Assembly (NCBI GenBank): GCA_907165275.2
Contig: OU015655.1
Span: forward strand, 12,474,501 to 12,538,500
Length of the DNA stretch: 64,000 nt
Origin: Zygaena filipendulae
Taxonomy: Eukaryota; Arthropoda; Insecta; Lepidoptera; Zygaenidae
Direction: 5' to 3'
Below are positions 1 through 12,000 of the stretch, piece after piece. The position numbers and the translations under genes were made by a program. Position 1 is the stretch's first letter. Each line of letters opens with the position of its first letter. The notes beneath the pieces were generated by a model. The model was given only the letters and a program-made list of their open reading frames with translations, was not told the origin of the DNA and searched no databases.

Positions 1-239
1 GGTCTATATATAAATCGTTCTTAATTATATGACCACCGCTGTATATCTTTTTTCTTCGTGTTTCTTTTTTTATTACATATGTGACAGACGTACTAAATAA
101 AATTTTTATTTGCATACCTTGGGATCATGCCATAAATCCAAATGTGAGTTTTTTAGACATAGACAATATTAGTTGGTTTGCCAAAGACAATGCGTAGGTA
201 CGAGTATGGTAAACAAGAATGATATATTTTAATAAATAC

Positions 240-511
240 CCTATTAACGGCGCGCAACACAACAGCTAACTTCTGCCGCTGACCCTCTTCCGACTGCGTC
301 ACTTCCGGCACGTCCATCTTTGTCTCCGTCAGTTTCTCCAACAGCTTTTGCAACACCTGGCCGTCGTACAGGTCCTCGCTGATGTCCTTCACGATGATCC
401 TCTGATTGGCCAACTCGTCGTTTATCCATTCGATAAGCACCTGGATGAGCTCCTTGACTCTTGGGTCTTCTAGAGATCTCGGCTCTATGATAGCTCTCTC
501 TTCGTTGTCAT
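240..511 (-). CDS. parvin: parvin coding exon 3 (start of CH domain 1, residues 71-160)
   Basis: The exon starts after the acceptor gtgtacacag; the codon split with exon 2 becomes His70. It ends on a codon boundary at 240 before GTATTT (239-234). It encodes DNEERAIIEPRSLEDPR and then the first helices of CH1 with the hallmark DLYDGQVLQKL and PEVTQSEEGQRQKL. These are very close to animal parvins. The next exon, completing CH1, must lie left of base 1. The open frame extends upstream past the acceptor to an ATG near 548, but using that would break the frame with exon 2. Confidence 0.88.
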
Positions 512-3500
512 CTGTGTACACATATTCAAATTCGATTGTACACAACATCTAACATGACAATGGCTAAAAGGTCAGTTAGTTGTCAGTCACCATGCAGATG
601 TATTGAAATTTATGTAAGCTAACCCAGCTAATTAGCTGGGTAACATAGAAATTAAAAATAAAAACACAATACAAAACACCCAGACAAAAACATGAATCTA
701 GACATCTCAAGTTCTTGACTTTATACACACATTTAAAGTTCATCCATATTCTTGTATCTAAGAGGTATTATTATTATCTTTGATTAGGATGTAAGGGAAA
801 CATTATTTTAATAATTTAAAAAATGCTTATGAACTTACGTAAACTGTATTCCTCGGGTGGAATTTCGGGGGCTGTTGGGCTGCCAGGCGAGTCGATTGCA
901 TATTTGCCCTCGGCTTGTACTTCTTGTACTGTTAAAGAATTAATATTTTTATAACAATATTACAGCTGTCTGTCACTTAACATCACTGGACCAAAAAAAA
1001 GATTTATACAAAATGTTTTTAAGCATAGATTTAACTGAATTCTTAAAAACATTTTAAGAATTGAGTTCATCTATGCTAGTTGTTCTTGTTTTGTACCCAT
1101 ATCTCCCAAATTCCACAGTAATAGGAATTTGATTTTTAGAAACTACCCACCATATCGCCTGTAAATCGGGGCTAAATTGTGGCACTCTTTTCTGCAATCA
1201 CCTTTTAATTCAATCGCATTACTGTACCGTGGGAAGCTAGCTAATAGGCATGTTGACTAATTTTTATTTTTTAGTCCGTCTTGTAGATTATTAAAAAATA
1301 TTGGACACGTATTTTTTCTTTTTTTTACGTAAACAAAAAATAACGGCGATATATTGAATTAAAATTTCGCGTGACGTCACTATTCTGACAGTTTGTATGG
1401 CGGTTTTAGCGGTTACTGACGTCACGACCCCCTCACCTTAAGCTTTAATGCGCTTTATCTCTGTATATTTTAATTTATTTGAAAAAGCAAAAAATACGTG
1501 TCTATTGTCTTTTTTTTATTTTCTAACTGACGGACTAATTAGAATTTTGATTTTCAAAAGTACCTAGTCCACATCCCCATTGGTAATGTTTTTAAATTGG
1601 AAAAAAAAATTGTGTGAGGGCGTGGACAGCTGAACGGAATCAATCATGGGACCAAACAGATTGGTTTGCCAAGAATATTAATAGCCTTTAATGTTCAGAG
1701 GTTTTAAGACAAATTTTTCTAACAAACCTGTTAAGTCTGTCATATTTCACTTATAAACAATCCTGAAAAACTCTACTCTTTACTCATTAAAATCACTCTA
1801 ACGTTAACTACTAACACAACACACAGTGATCATAACACCAGTAATGAAACTCAATATATTATTTATATTTTGCTCATGCCGTAACTATATTTAGACACGA
1901 ACGAGTTATGTGTGATAAGTTAGGAGGACATATTGTAAACAAAAAAAATCATGTCATAGACATAAAAATGTAACCATGGAATGTTATAATATGATGTGAG
2001 TTTGTTTTTTATGGTTTCACACCTTAACTACCCAACATAATATTTTCATGAAATTCTACATATTATGACACAAGGTACTTTTTCATGTAATTTCCGTTGG
2101 AATTCTGAAATTAACATGGGTGAAACCATGGAGAAAGGTACATATTGTGTTTGTCACTGAACTCTGCCTAAAGGGCTGGGCTGATATGGCCAATAATGAA
2201 GTTTTTCGTGTGTGTTTGGTCCCTGAACAATTTAGGTTCAGTTCCACTATCAAGCCAACAGCATATTTTTAAGTTATTGTCGTGATTTAAATATATTTTA
2301 TAATTGCAGAAAAAGGAAATAAGTTAAAAAGAGATGTAATAAATGAGTTGATTACTGAGTTCTGACTAGCAAATGGCATTTTATAGACAAATTGATCCCT
2401 TTATGGGCTTCACCAGTCTCTTATTACAACAATATAGTTAGTCTTTGATTAAAATTGAATAAGTATGTATTGAGTTTCCTGATCCCAGTGTAAATGAATC
2501 ATAAATTACTTGTGATAATTTCATACACTACTATATATCATGTATTGTTTCCATATAGCTATATAATTTAAATTTATCAAATTTTACACATATTGCTAAT
2601 GTACAAATTGATCATTGATATCAAGAGTTGGGAGGGGGTTGACTTCTTCAGTTGTTGACTTATCTAGTTAATATAATATTTGCATTGCAGAATTTATTAT
2701 TTACAGGCAGACTACAGACAGTGAAGAGGAATACAATGTAAATATTTACATGAGGCAAAATCTATGTGAGTAAAAATTTCATAAGTCTTTAAAAGACATT
2801 TTCTATTCACAAAATTATTTGTATTCTTAGTTATTATTATTATTAACATGAATATAGATTAAAATAATATATAACCCTATCTTCAACAGTTGCATATTAT
2901 TTTAATTATATTATTGGGGTTCAATACTAAAAGTACTATGATTTTATTATATTAAATTTATGTTATACTAGCTGTCCCCTGCGGTTTCACCCGCGTGAGT
3001 CTCGGAATTCCCGCAGGAACTCTATAGGAGCCTAATTGACTCCTAAAAACATATCGAAGTTAATGAGAGAGTGAGAGTCCCATCAAAATCAGTCCAACCG
3101 TTTTGGAGATTCACCGGCGTGAGTTTCGGAATTCCCGCAGGAACTCCAAACTTATTTTATTCTCCTTCTACTTACAATAACAAACACAACAAAAAAAGAA
3201 TTGGCGAAATTGGTCGAGGCGTTCACACATGACCAAGAGAAAAAGGGATTCATTTTTATATGTATACTAGCTGTCCCCTGCGATTTCATCCGCGGTAATT
3301 TTGTAGTTCCCGCGGGAATTCCGGGAAAAAAGTACTCTACGTCCTTCTTTGTACCCCTGATAGTAGTTTACGGTGATTAGATGTTCCCCGCATTAATTCC
3401 GGAGTTTCCGAGGGAATTCCAGGATAAAAACTATCATATCTTCTAAGTTGGACCATATTATAAACGGTTACAAAATTTTATCAAAATCCGTTCAGTAGTT

Positions 3501-4394
3501 TCGGAGTCCATCACAGACAAACAATGTGACATGTGATTTATATATATTAAGATATAGACTACCTGTCCCTTGGTAATTTCAGGGTACCTGTGAGATTTCC
3601 GGGTTACAATATAGCCTATAACACTCACAAATAATGTAGCTTTCTATCGGTGAAAGAATTTTCAAAATTGGTTCAGTAAATCCAGAGATTTCCCTCTACA
3701 ACCTCACAAACTTTACCACTTTACAAAATTATAATAGATTACCTAAGAATAATGGTAAAGAAACTAACACCTAGTAGTAGTTCAAGTGATACACAATTAC
3801 ATCTATAGCTGTAATAATACAGTAAATGTGTCTGTACATTAATATACCTATTAAAAGTTGAAACGAAATGTTTAAGAACAGTAACAGAACACAAAGATTT
3901 CTAAAATTTGTCAGTCTGTTCTATCCAATCTTCGAAATTACTGAACAGATTTTAGTGTGGTTATCATGGGCAGATTATGCTAAGCTCGGGGCAACTTATA
4001 GTCTTAGTATTATTGAAACTAGACGTCGCGAAAAGTAATCTTTATTTATAGGCATTTTAATCTAGCCATTAGCTTCTTATGACAAAATTATATAGAAAAA
4101 TATCCATTTTGCTAAGATTTTTTTTAATTCAATTGACAAACTGGGGATGACTAATTTCAAACCTTCGTTATTGGGACACACACAGTTAATTAGAATGGTG
4201 AGGTAATAATTCGCGACCTTTCCTCCTACGCCTAACGAGACCAGATGTTTGATATAGGCAAGAACTTTCCACTTACCTTCTTTTATGCGCTTCTTGCGGC
4301 CAATTGTGCCTATTTTATCCCAAAAAGATTCTTCTTTATCCTCTTTTTTGGGCAATACGGGCGTTCGAGGCGATTTCGGGCGTGGCGAAGTCAT
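240..4394 (-). CDS. parvin: parvin, 5' part (coding exons 1-3; gene runs off left edge)
   Basis: Parvins are focal-adhesion adaptors with two calponin-homology (CH) domains. They bind integrin-linked kinase and actin in the ILK-PINCH-parvin complex at muscle attachments and other integrin sites. Three coding exons join in frame: 4277-4394, 839-928 and 240-511, giving residues 1-160 of a protein that is usually about 370 residues. The N-terminus is a basic, proline-rich leader with SFWDKIGTIGRKKRIKE (residues 23-39). A family-typical linker with YAIDSPGSP (residues 49-57) follows. Then comes the start of CH domain 1, with VLIEWINDELANQRIIVKD and DLYDGQVLQKLLEKL. The start ATG at 4394 has A at -3. 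The second half of CH1 and all of CH2 lie beyond base 1. The gene lies downstream of evi5 on the same strand, with about 4.5 kb between coding parts. Identity is known-family recognition; exon limits are inferred from splice signals. Confidence 0.9.
512..838 (-). other. parvin intron 2
   Basis: This short intron of 327 bp lies between exons 2 and 3. It is AT-rich and I see no repeat or other feature in it. Confidence 0.75.
839..928 (-). CDS. parvin: parvin coding exon 2 (residues 40-70)
   Basis: This is a 90-bp exon between the acceptor ttctttaacag and the donor GTAAGT (838-833). In phase with exon 1 it reads VQEVQAEGKYAIDSPGSP followed by a proline/glutamate stretch ending EEYSL. This corresponds to the linker between the basic leader and CH1 in parvins. 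Both splice phases (1 in, 1 out) fit the neighbouring exons. The exon is too short to stand out as an open frame, and was found by splice signals and homology to the family. Confidence 0.8.
1244..1581. mobile_element. MITE with paired TGACGTCA palindromes, copy 1
   Basis: The outer inverted ends are ATAGGCATGTTGACTA and TAGTCCACATCCCCAT-type. The inner ones are TAGTCCGTCTTGTAGA and TTTTCTAACTGACGGACTA. The centre carries GTGACGTCAC twice, about 50 bp apart. There is no coding capacity. About ten copies lie in the window, most of them in evi5 introns. Confidence 0.8.
2965..3730. mobile_element. cluster of short retroelement copies (parvin intron 1)
   Basis: Copies begin ACTAGCTGTCCCCTGCGGTT (2968) and ACTAGCTGTCCCCTGCGATT (3267). 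A weaker third starts near 3556. Each has the CCCGCAGGAACTC or CCCGCGGGAATTCC core. The second ends TTTATATATATTAAGATA. Confidence 0.7.
4277..4394 (-). CDS. parvin: parvin coding exon 1 (residues 1-39 plus first base of codon 40)
   Basis: The exon begins at ATG 4394 and ends at 4277 before a consensus donor GTAAGT (4276-4271). One base is left over, so the intron is phase 1. The product is a Ser/Pro/Lys-rich leader ending in KKRIKE, which matches the N-terminal basic segment of invertebrate parvins. The reading frame stays open into the intron for about 65 codons, but that extension has no parvin similarity. The donor match and the exact phase fit with exon 2 support the call. Confidence 0.85.
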
Positions 4395-4416
4395 TGTCTA
4401 CAGTCAACAAACACAC

Positions 4417-4442
4417 ACGGTAGTATCTCTAAATAGTTTGTG
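4417..4442 (-). promoter_or_regulatory. shared word upstream of the parvin start codon
   Basis: On the minus strand this 26-bp stretch contains TTAGAGATACTACCGT, ending 22 bases before the parvin ATG. The same 16-mer lies at 63467-63482 on the plus strand, and similarity extends to 26 bp with two mismatches (63458-63483). The position suggests 5' UTR or core promoter sequence. It could equally be the stub of a dispersed repeat. The function is not known to me. Confidence 0.25.
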
Positions 4443-4800
4443 AAACACTAGTGACTAGTGGTTTCTTGAAACACACAGTAACTAATTTCTGATTGCGTCC
4501 TACGCGACCTAATTTTCGTTAACAAAACATTTATAGTTTCAGATTCTGCATATTTGAGCTTTCTTTGCTTGCACAATTATAAACCGTACCTAAATGTTTT
4601 GTGAATTGTGATGTGAAAAACGTAAGAATTCGCTTTTCTGAGTTTCTCGGCAAGGTCTTTTTCTTTTTAATTTTTTAACGTATATTATTTGGCACTTAGC
4701 CAATGTCAGTCAATATGTTTTTTTTTTTGGAGTACTGAGTACTGACCTAAAAAACTCACTAGTGCCAGATATTTATTTTAAGAAAAAAATTATATGCAAG
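4443..4800. other. parvin 5' flank, no feature recognised
   Basis: This AT-rich stretch between the parvin start region and the 4801-5711 inverted-repeat element should hold the parvin promoter. I see no TATA-type box at a convincing distance and no repeat. Confidence 0.5.
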
Positions 4801-5711
4801 AATTAATTAAATAGAGCGTTCCAAAGTTTCTACTTTTGACTTTACCGCCGAAACTCTTCTTCTTAGTGTGGAAATGTAGGTAGGTACCCTCAGAACAATA
4901 TCATATTCTTCTGAGTATATAAAAAAAATTGGGTACCTAACCCAATTTTTTTTATATACTAGCAACTTTTTTTACTTCCTTTCAGGGAAAGCAAAAGACA
5001 CTTCGTCTATGCCGGTCTATGCAGTCTATTTTCATTATATGCACTATAACTGTAATTAAAATCTTATTGGTGATATTTAATTAAATGCTGAAAATCACGA
5101 TCAATGCCACAACTGAAGATGTGATCATTGATGTAAAACTTTTTTGCGTATAGCAGGCTAAGGATATATTTTGAAAACGCACACTGTCACGTCTAATAAT
5201 AATAGATTAGATTTTTCCTCTTTCTATGAACCGACTGTAATGAAACACAGTAGCGCATCATTATTATTCTACGAAATATCACATAATTAACTTAAAATTC
5301 TCCTTCATGAAAGAATTGCTTTTAGAATATGGTATAATATATAGGGAATAATATGAAATTGTGTCAATATTTCAAAAATAGAGCCTTAGAAAAGCATTAT
5401 CCTGAAAGATTTACCAAACAATTATCAATATTTCCAAAATATTCAACTTTTAATTTTGTGAAACTGAACGTTGCAACGAAATACCAATCACAGCCACGCA
5501 CACACTACGTCACTTTAATTTTTTTAGGAATCGTTTACCTCTTTCAGGAAAGGCAAAAGAAACTAAGTGCATACAGATATTTTCCTTTGTCAATACGACA
5601 TTGACATCTCTATCACAGATTAATAAGGTGTAATTTTTAACTAGTGACGTCAGTCCGCGTTTCGGCGGTAAAGTCAAAAGTAGGAACTTTGAAACGCTCT
5701 ATTTAATTAAT
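4801..5711. mobile_element. 911-bp element with ~53-bp terminal inverted repeats
   Basis: The left end (4801-4855) and right end (5659-5711) are near-perfect inverted copies beginning AATTAATTAAATAGAGCGTT and including ACTTTTGACTTTACCGCC. No transposase is visible inside, so it is a non-autonomous DNA element. Inside it lies a perfect 21-bp-arm hairpin (4914-4960). A segment at about 5538-5580 resembles both 4973-5025 and 63055-63105. An 83-codon open frame at 5353-5604 has no recognised homology. Confidence 0.65.
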
Positions 5712-7243
5712 TTATGTAATATGCATAATATATTATTTTTCTATTTCTTGCCTTGTTTAAGTAGGCTATATATCTTTTAAATAGACTGAAAAAAAAAATG
5801 CAAGTACCCTATTGTGGTGCTTAAATAGACATCAATAAACACATACAAACTTAAATAAAAAGAAAACAGTAGGTATAAATTCGTTTATTTTCTTTAAGTG
5901 GCTTCAAAATAATATTTTTTTGATTAGTTACTTCAAAAATTTACTAAGATTGTTATTACATTCTAAAAAGCAAGGCAAATCAAAGGTAAGTAATGACAAC
6001 AATCTTTGATTATTTAAATGTCTAGATAAATCTATAAAATGAAAACTTAAAATGACAAAAATTTGCCAGTTAGTTTTAAAATTATACTCTTCATTTAGGC
6101 GCGTTAAAATCACAAATCGAAATTGGGACAGTGGTATCATTGTGACTTATACATGGAAATAGGTACACACGTCTAACGTACAAACTCGACAGGAAATTAA
6201 TACCGACTATTAATTTATAATCTATGATCAATTAATTGAACAATACTGACACACTCAAGAATTTACCGTGCCCAAGATACTCAAATAGCATCGGCATTTA
6301 AGTTCATTACCTATCTTCGATAGCTGCGCCTGTGCCATAGCGAAGCCAACTTCGTTATTAAACAATTAAAATAAAGCAAATTTAATTGGAATGTATTATA
6401 ATATAATAAAATTATTTGCTTCATATAATAAAATATTCAAATTAAAAAAAAACCTTGAATAGGGTAAAAATAGAATATTTTTACAGACTGTTCTAATTTA
6501 TAACAAAAATGCCAAGTAATGCAACCAATACCTGTATAAATAGTTACCATTGATTTATTCAACGTCTTTGATTAGTTTACATGTCCAGAGAAAACATTCC
6601 TGATTCCATACCTACAAATAGCCAATCTTATAGATGTTAGGTACAGTTTTCTGCTAGGGATTTGCTGCACAGTGCTATTAGCGATATCTAGACGTGTAAA
6701 TAATCAAAGTATCGTCAAACTACAATTTATTGTTTTCTAATGTACCTATAACATTAAGTATATATAATTATGTATTAATAAAAAATTACTTATAAATCCA
6801 TATAATTATTATTCACTACTTTAACCACAGTCCACACGCTAAATTACAAATTAGATCTACACTAAAATAAAGGGTTTCATTGATGTTGGCGTGTTTGTTT
6901 CCCTAAACTAGTTAAAAACTACTGACAGTGAATCAAAACTTCTTTATTATTATGAGCCAATGATTTTAGACCAGGAGTTTATTAGGACATAACAACACAA
7001 ACTGTTTGCGCACTGATATACGAAGTACGAACCTGTTACCTATTGTTCTTTTTCCAAGTGAGACCGGCTTGAATTATAAAATATGCTAGAAAAAAACAAT
7101 ACAAATAAGCTACGCGAATCTAACATAATACCGCATTTTGGTTAATAACCGTTACATAAATATAAATAAACTATAGATACAAAATAACAACAATCTCCAC
7201 TTCAGCGAATGTTTGATATAGGTATGTCAAAATAAACTATCCT
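5712..7243. other. intergenic, nothing recognised
   Basis: This AT-rich sequence lies between evi5 and parvin. I see no coding exon, inverted repeat or family repeat. A 70-codon minus-strand open frame at 5928-6140 is low-complexity and has no recognised domain. Confidence 0.5.
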
Positions 7244-7474
7244 GGGCCCTTATTCACTATGTCCAACAACATTCCTTGCCCATAACGCGCGTCCCAAAAA
7301 CGCATTTCCAAACGTTCTAGGTGCCAAATTATTAGAAATTATTATTCTTTATGCCACAAGAAACGTTGTAAATTTATTTTTTTGGAGTAAAACTTCTTTG
7401 ATTACGAGAGAAAGACAATTTTTGCGGCGTCTTATATTAGCGCGGCGTGTTATGGTCATAGTGAATAAGGACCC
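7244..7474. mobile_element. 231-bp MITE, 'GGGCCCTTATTCACTATG' family, copy 1
   Basis: The ends are imperfect inverted repeats: GGGCCCTTATTCACTATG at the left and CATAGTGAATAAGGACCC at the right. Three relatives of nearly the same size lie at about 55206-55431, 59700-59928 and 60013-60233. There is no coding capacity. Confidence 0.75.
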
Positions 7475-8515
7475 AGATTGGTTGATAACCCGCTTTGCCA
7501 CAAATATCCAAAGTGAGACCTCTGAGTAAATAAATTACTGATTTTATAGTTTTTGACTTAATGAAACTACGATCAAGGAAAGGTCTTAGGAAAAATAGTT
7601 TAAAGTTACACGTAAAGTTTATTTTAAAGTCATTTTTCCAAATTAATCTGACAAAACTAAAAAGTCTTTTGAAAACTTTTTATATATAAGTGCACTAAAT
7701 ATTTCTTTCCTTTCTTATATGTATGTAGTTATGGGGTGGTACTTATTTACATCAATTTTTTTTTTCGTAATTTCACGTAGGGAAACAGAAAATTCATTGC
7801 TTTTAAATTTCAGCTATATTTAGCCAATTTTACTGTCTTCAAGTTGAATTAAAAACCTAGAAAATTTCATTTTTACAAATTGGGTAAAGTTAATCTAGAA
7901 AAAGTGATTACGACTAAAACGACTAACAATAAGAGGGTTGAGTTTTGGCGGGAACCGTAACCGAAGAATCAGAGTTCCGGGAGAGGTATTTGTGGAGATA
8001 AATTTCTATAAAAATATATAATTACGGGCCTGGAAGTGAATAGTTTTCACGTAGTGGTAAATACGACTGATAGTAATTTACTCAGAGATGGTACCTGGAT
8101 GTGTATTTATATAAGTTAATTTATTAAAATACATTATATTCACCGATTAAAAATATCGCACTGGGATATTTTCCCCTCTTTTATTTTCATCACATGCAGG
8201 GTATAGTATCAATCTGGTTTAGAGTTTTGAATAAATTCATTTGTATATAAATAAAACAATAAAAACATAATAATAAAACAATACAAATCTATTGACGTCA
8301 TAAATTAAAACTTACCACTAAAGATAGGGCTGCCACATGTTACTTTTAAGCAGGATACGTCCCACAAAAGTTGCGAATTTAATAACACAATTTCTAGCCT
8401 ATACCTACAATACGAATAGTTAATATTCGTAGCTGCTTCACTGATAAACATTAAAATTTTTACTATGTTATCTATTTACTAAATCTCAAGTCTAAATGCA
8501 TATAAAAACATGCCA

Positions 8516-8880
8516 TTTATTAACAAAAAAAAAAGATCTTAATTATAGAGTTGTCAAATCAGAGTCAAAGTGGTCCTTGTGTAGAATAAGTCAAGGTAAC
8601 ATATAACTAGTCGCTTAAATCAAATAACGGTTACGGTTACAAAAAATACGCATACCTACGGTGCGGAGCGATAATGTCTAACAAATCCCCCACAACACAT
8701 TTGAGTCAAACATAAAAAAAAAAAACATACATTTCGCCACAACAATTCACGAAAAACCTTATGGATATTTATATTAGGAAAGACACAGTTTTCACGTCTC
8801 GACCGTTCCGCTACGAGTGGCAGCCCTAAATCCGAGACGATGTTAGGTGAACGAGGTGTAAACAATCAGCTGTGCGGTCG
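8516..8880 (-). terminator. evi5 3' UTR with candidate poly(A) signal at 8521-8516
   Basis: The evi5 stop codon is at 8883-8881. About 360 bases further along the transcript the minus strand reads AATAAA (8521-8516). This is a plausible poly(A) signal, but the region is AT-rich and the site could be chance. Nothing else recognisable lies between. Confidence 0.35.
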
Positions 8881-9039
8881 CTAGGTGGGCTTGCGCAGTC
8901 CGAGGTCCAATGAGGTGGAGGACTCCCGCCTCAGCGTGAACCGCTTGAGGTCGTCCTCCAAGTCTTCCTCGACTGACACCGCCCTGCTGAGCTCCATGCG
9001 GCCCGGGGCGCGCGCGCGCCAGCTCTCTAACCGCATTAC
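8881..9039 (-). CDS. Evi5: evi5 terminal coding exon 15 (residues 810-861, stop)
   Basis: The acceptor is cgtgtgttatatag, giving VMRLESWRARAPGRMELS. An acidic/basic segment with VEEDLEDDLKRFTLRRESS follows, then the C-terminus RKPT and TAG at 8883-8881. The phase fits exon 14. The coding stretch is CpG-rich and the flanks are AT-rich. The tail resembles the Ser/Arg-rich C-terminus of EVI5 in character only. Confidence 0.8.
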   Translation of the reverse strand, partial: VMRLESWRARAPGRMELSRAVSVEEDLEDDLKRFTLRRESSTSLDLGLRKPT

Positions 9040-12000
9040 CTATATAACACACGCGATTTCAAATACACCTTGTATAATTAACAATAAAGTATAAACCCGT
9101 TACACACGACACAAATTGGTCGCCAATTCATTAAAATTGGTAATAGAAATGCCCTGTGGATAAAACCGACCGGCCAGCAGCAGCAAATTTGGTCCATTAA
9201 AATTTCAACAGCATCCGCTAAAAAAAACGTCGAAATTACAACGGATGTTTCAACGAAAGATCACAATAATTACATTGTGAAACGGACGCAGATAAGCAAT
9301 AACATGTTAACCCACAAAACGAAGTTATTGATTCAGAACGATTTATTGAGATTTAGGGAACGTTTTTTAATTATGTGTTTACCTTATTACATTGTTTAAA
9401 TATGTAACTAAATATTGAACATAAAAATTGTTGACACAAAATGGCGTTATGATTTTAAAACTTTAATTTACTCAAAATTTCTCCAGTGTGGGTTAACACA
9501 CTATTGCTTATCTATGTCCAAACAAATCGTGGTAGCGCCCCGATGGGCATGATGATAAAATTTTAATTTTTAGTCCGTCTCGTAGATTAATAAAAAAATA
9601 TTGCACACGTGTTTTTCCTATTTTTACGTAATCAAAAAATAACGGAGATACTGAGTTGAAATTCTGTGTGACGTCAGACCTAGGTTTATACTTAATTATG
9701 ACGTCGCGACCTCCCATTTCTAAACTGTAATGCGTTTTATTAAATTACTTTTTCAACAATCCGAAAAAGCAAAAAAAATACGTGTCTACTTATTATTTTT
9801 TACTATCTAACTGACGGACTAAATAGAATTTTGATTTTTTTACCTTGTCATTATGTGGGTGATTCAGAATCAGGTCATTTAGAATTTAGATAGTGCAATC
9901 CGGATCGTGCGGTCAATAATAATAGCTCTACGATTTGATTGCCGACTAATTTGGATCGTGTGGAATGGGTTCTATATGCTTTAGGTACGCACTGAATGTA
10001 AATAAATCTACACAACTGTCTAACCTTCACCGATTGAGCGTTTTCGCGTACAAAACGACATCGAGACGATAACATCATAGAATATTATTTTTTCAACTTG
10101 CGAGTACGTATGTAGGTATATCGTCGATCAACAAGATCGAATCTCGGCGGTGGTCTATAGGACTTACGGCTTCCTCGGTTCTATCTCGATTTAATATGGG
10201 AATGTATACGGAATGAAGTTGAGATCACTATTATGTGTTATCTCTTTATTTTGTTATTAATAACTGTTAATTTCTATTAATTTGACTAATATTATACAAT
10301 CCGAGATTTAAAAGGGACAGAACATTATTATACTTTTGATTTAAATTATTTAAGTTCAAGCCCCGGCATGAGCAACCGTATTAGTTGTGATAAAAGGAAG
10401 TAACAAATTTCAACCACACCCTGTATATTTGAGATGAGATTCGAACATCGCCCATGAGGCGGCAGGCCCAGACGGTGATGGCGAGGTGATTTCGACATTT
10501 GGTGAAAGCTCTAGCTATAGATATATAGTATGTGTAGATAGATAAGCGGCGATACAACAGAGAGACCTTTGCTGAATACTGGCTAGGGACAACTTAGGGA
10601 CGAAAATTACCGTAAATCAAAACGAATGATAAAAATAAACGGAAGCAAACCTTGAATAGCTTATTATAACTGCCAAAAATAAGCTGAAGCGTATAGTATG
10701 TAAACTATTACGGTCTCCGTTGGATTTCTATACCACAGACCTATGAAAAATAATCCACTGTCTTTCTCATATGCGTCTTCACAAATATTCGTCGAGTAAT
10801 CTTAAAACCAACATCAATCCCAACGAATTTTTAACTAAGACAGTAGAAAGCAATACACGTTTGGATCTTTCGTTGCTTGTTTGAAGGTGGATTATATCGT
10901 TTGATCAGCGTTCTTAAACATTTATGAGGTCGACGTGGACTCCAACATTTGACAGATGAAATGGAATTCCCCCGAGAACTCTGCGTCGCGGAATTGAATA
11001 CAAGAATCAAATTCCTTATAGGCTAAATACACAATAATAATATGTTGCATATGTGCGCCAAATGTTATTCAAATCCGTTCAGCAGATATTAAGTAAGTCA
11101 CAAACATCCAAACATTCACATTTATAATATTAGTAGGATTACTTTGTAACCTTGTACCGTACATAATTTGCAAGGAAGTCAATACAGAGCAATGATTCCT
11201 AAGTATTCTACGTCACTTTTGAAAACAAAAAACACATAGTTGTATACTCTGTTTTCTCCGACTTGATAATAACTAACTTGCGCAGTCTAGGTTGGACTTG
11301 GTCAATCTTAGAAGTAGAACAGTTATGAAGTGTTAAGCTATTTTCTAATATAGGAACCACTGCCCCAGGTATGCCTCAAAATTTCACATGCAACCAATGC
11401 TTCCACAACACACCGCATCACAACCGGGCTTATATATACGTATATTAACTGAATAATTAACACAATATTATAACCCAAGGGGATTAAGCTCACATTTAAA
11501 AAAAAAATGTGCGAAAGTTTTCAAATAAATAAAATTTTAATCTATGATAGTAATATTTTTGTAAGTAATTGGTAATTAGTAATTACTAAAAATACTGACA
11601 CGGGAAACACAAACAAGTAAAGAAATTCTAGGTACTTGATCAAGTTACGTCTTACTGATATAAATATAAAAAGTAAATAGACAGACGAGAATACATATAA
11701 AAATATATATACGCTAGTAAAACTACCATTTTCAGAACAAAGTTCAAAATTGCTCAAAGCGATCTTTACAAAAATAAAAACACTGGCATCTACAAAAAAC
11801 CAAATCTACAAAAAAGTGCAAAATTTTTACTTTTAAAACAAAACCATACAAATTTTATTACACACGACGATCTACCACAAACAAAAAGATGAAATGTTAA
11901 CAGGGTTTCATTCACAAACGTTAAAATTTTGAACTCACAAAACCCATTTGGAAGCCTCAGTGTCCGGTGTGGTGATTGGCGTCGAGTACTGTGCGAGTGC

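Larger units (their letters stand above)
929..4276 (-). other. parvin intron 1 (3.3 kb, repeat-bearing)
   Basis: This first intron lies between coding exons 1 and 2. It holds one TGACGTCA-type MITE (about 1244-1581), a degenerate retroelement trace near 1985-2140, and two or three copies of the lepidopteran short retroelement (2965-3165, 3266-3552, weak 3556-3730). I see nothing gene-like in 2150-2960 or 3731-4276. Confidence 0.7.

Noticed and set aside
240..548. Parvin isoform starting at the ATG near 548
   Set aside because: Would add residues not seen in parvins and skip the leader. The acceptor at 512-513 gives the correct phase with exon 2.
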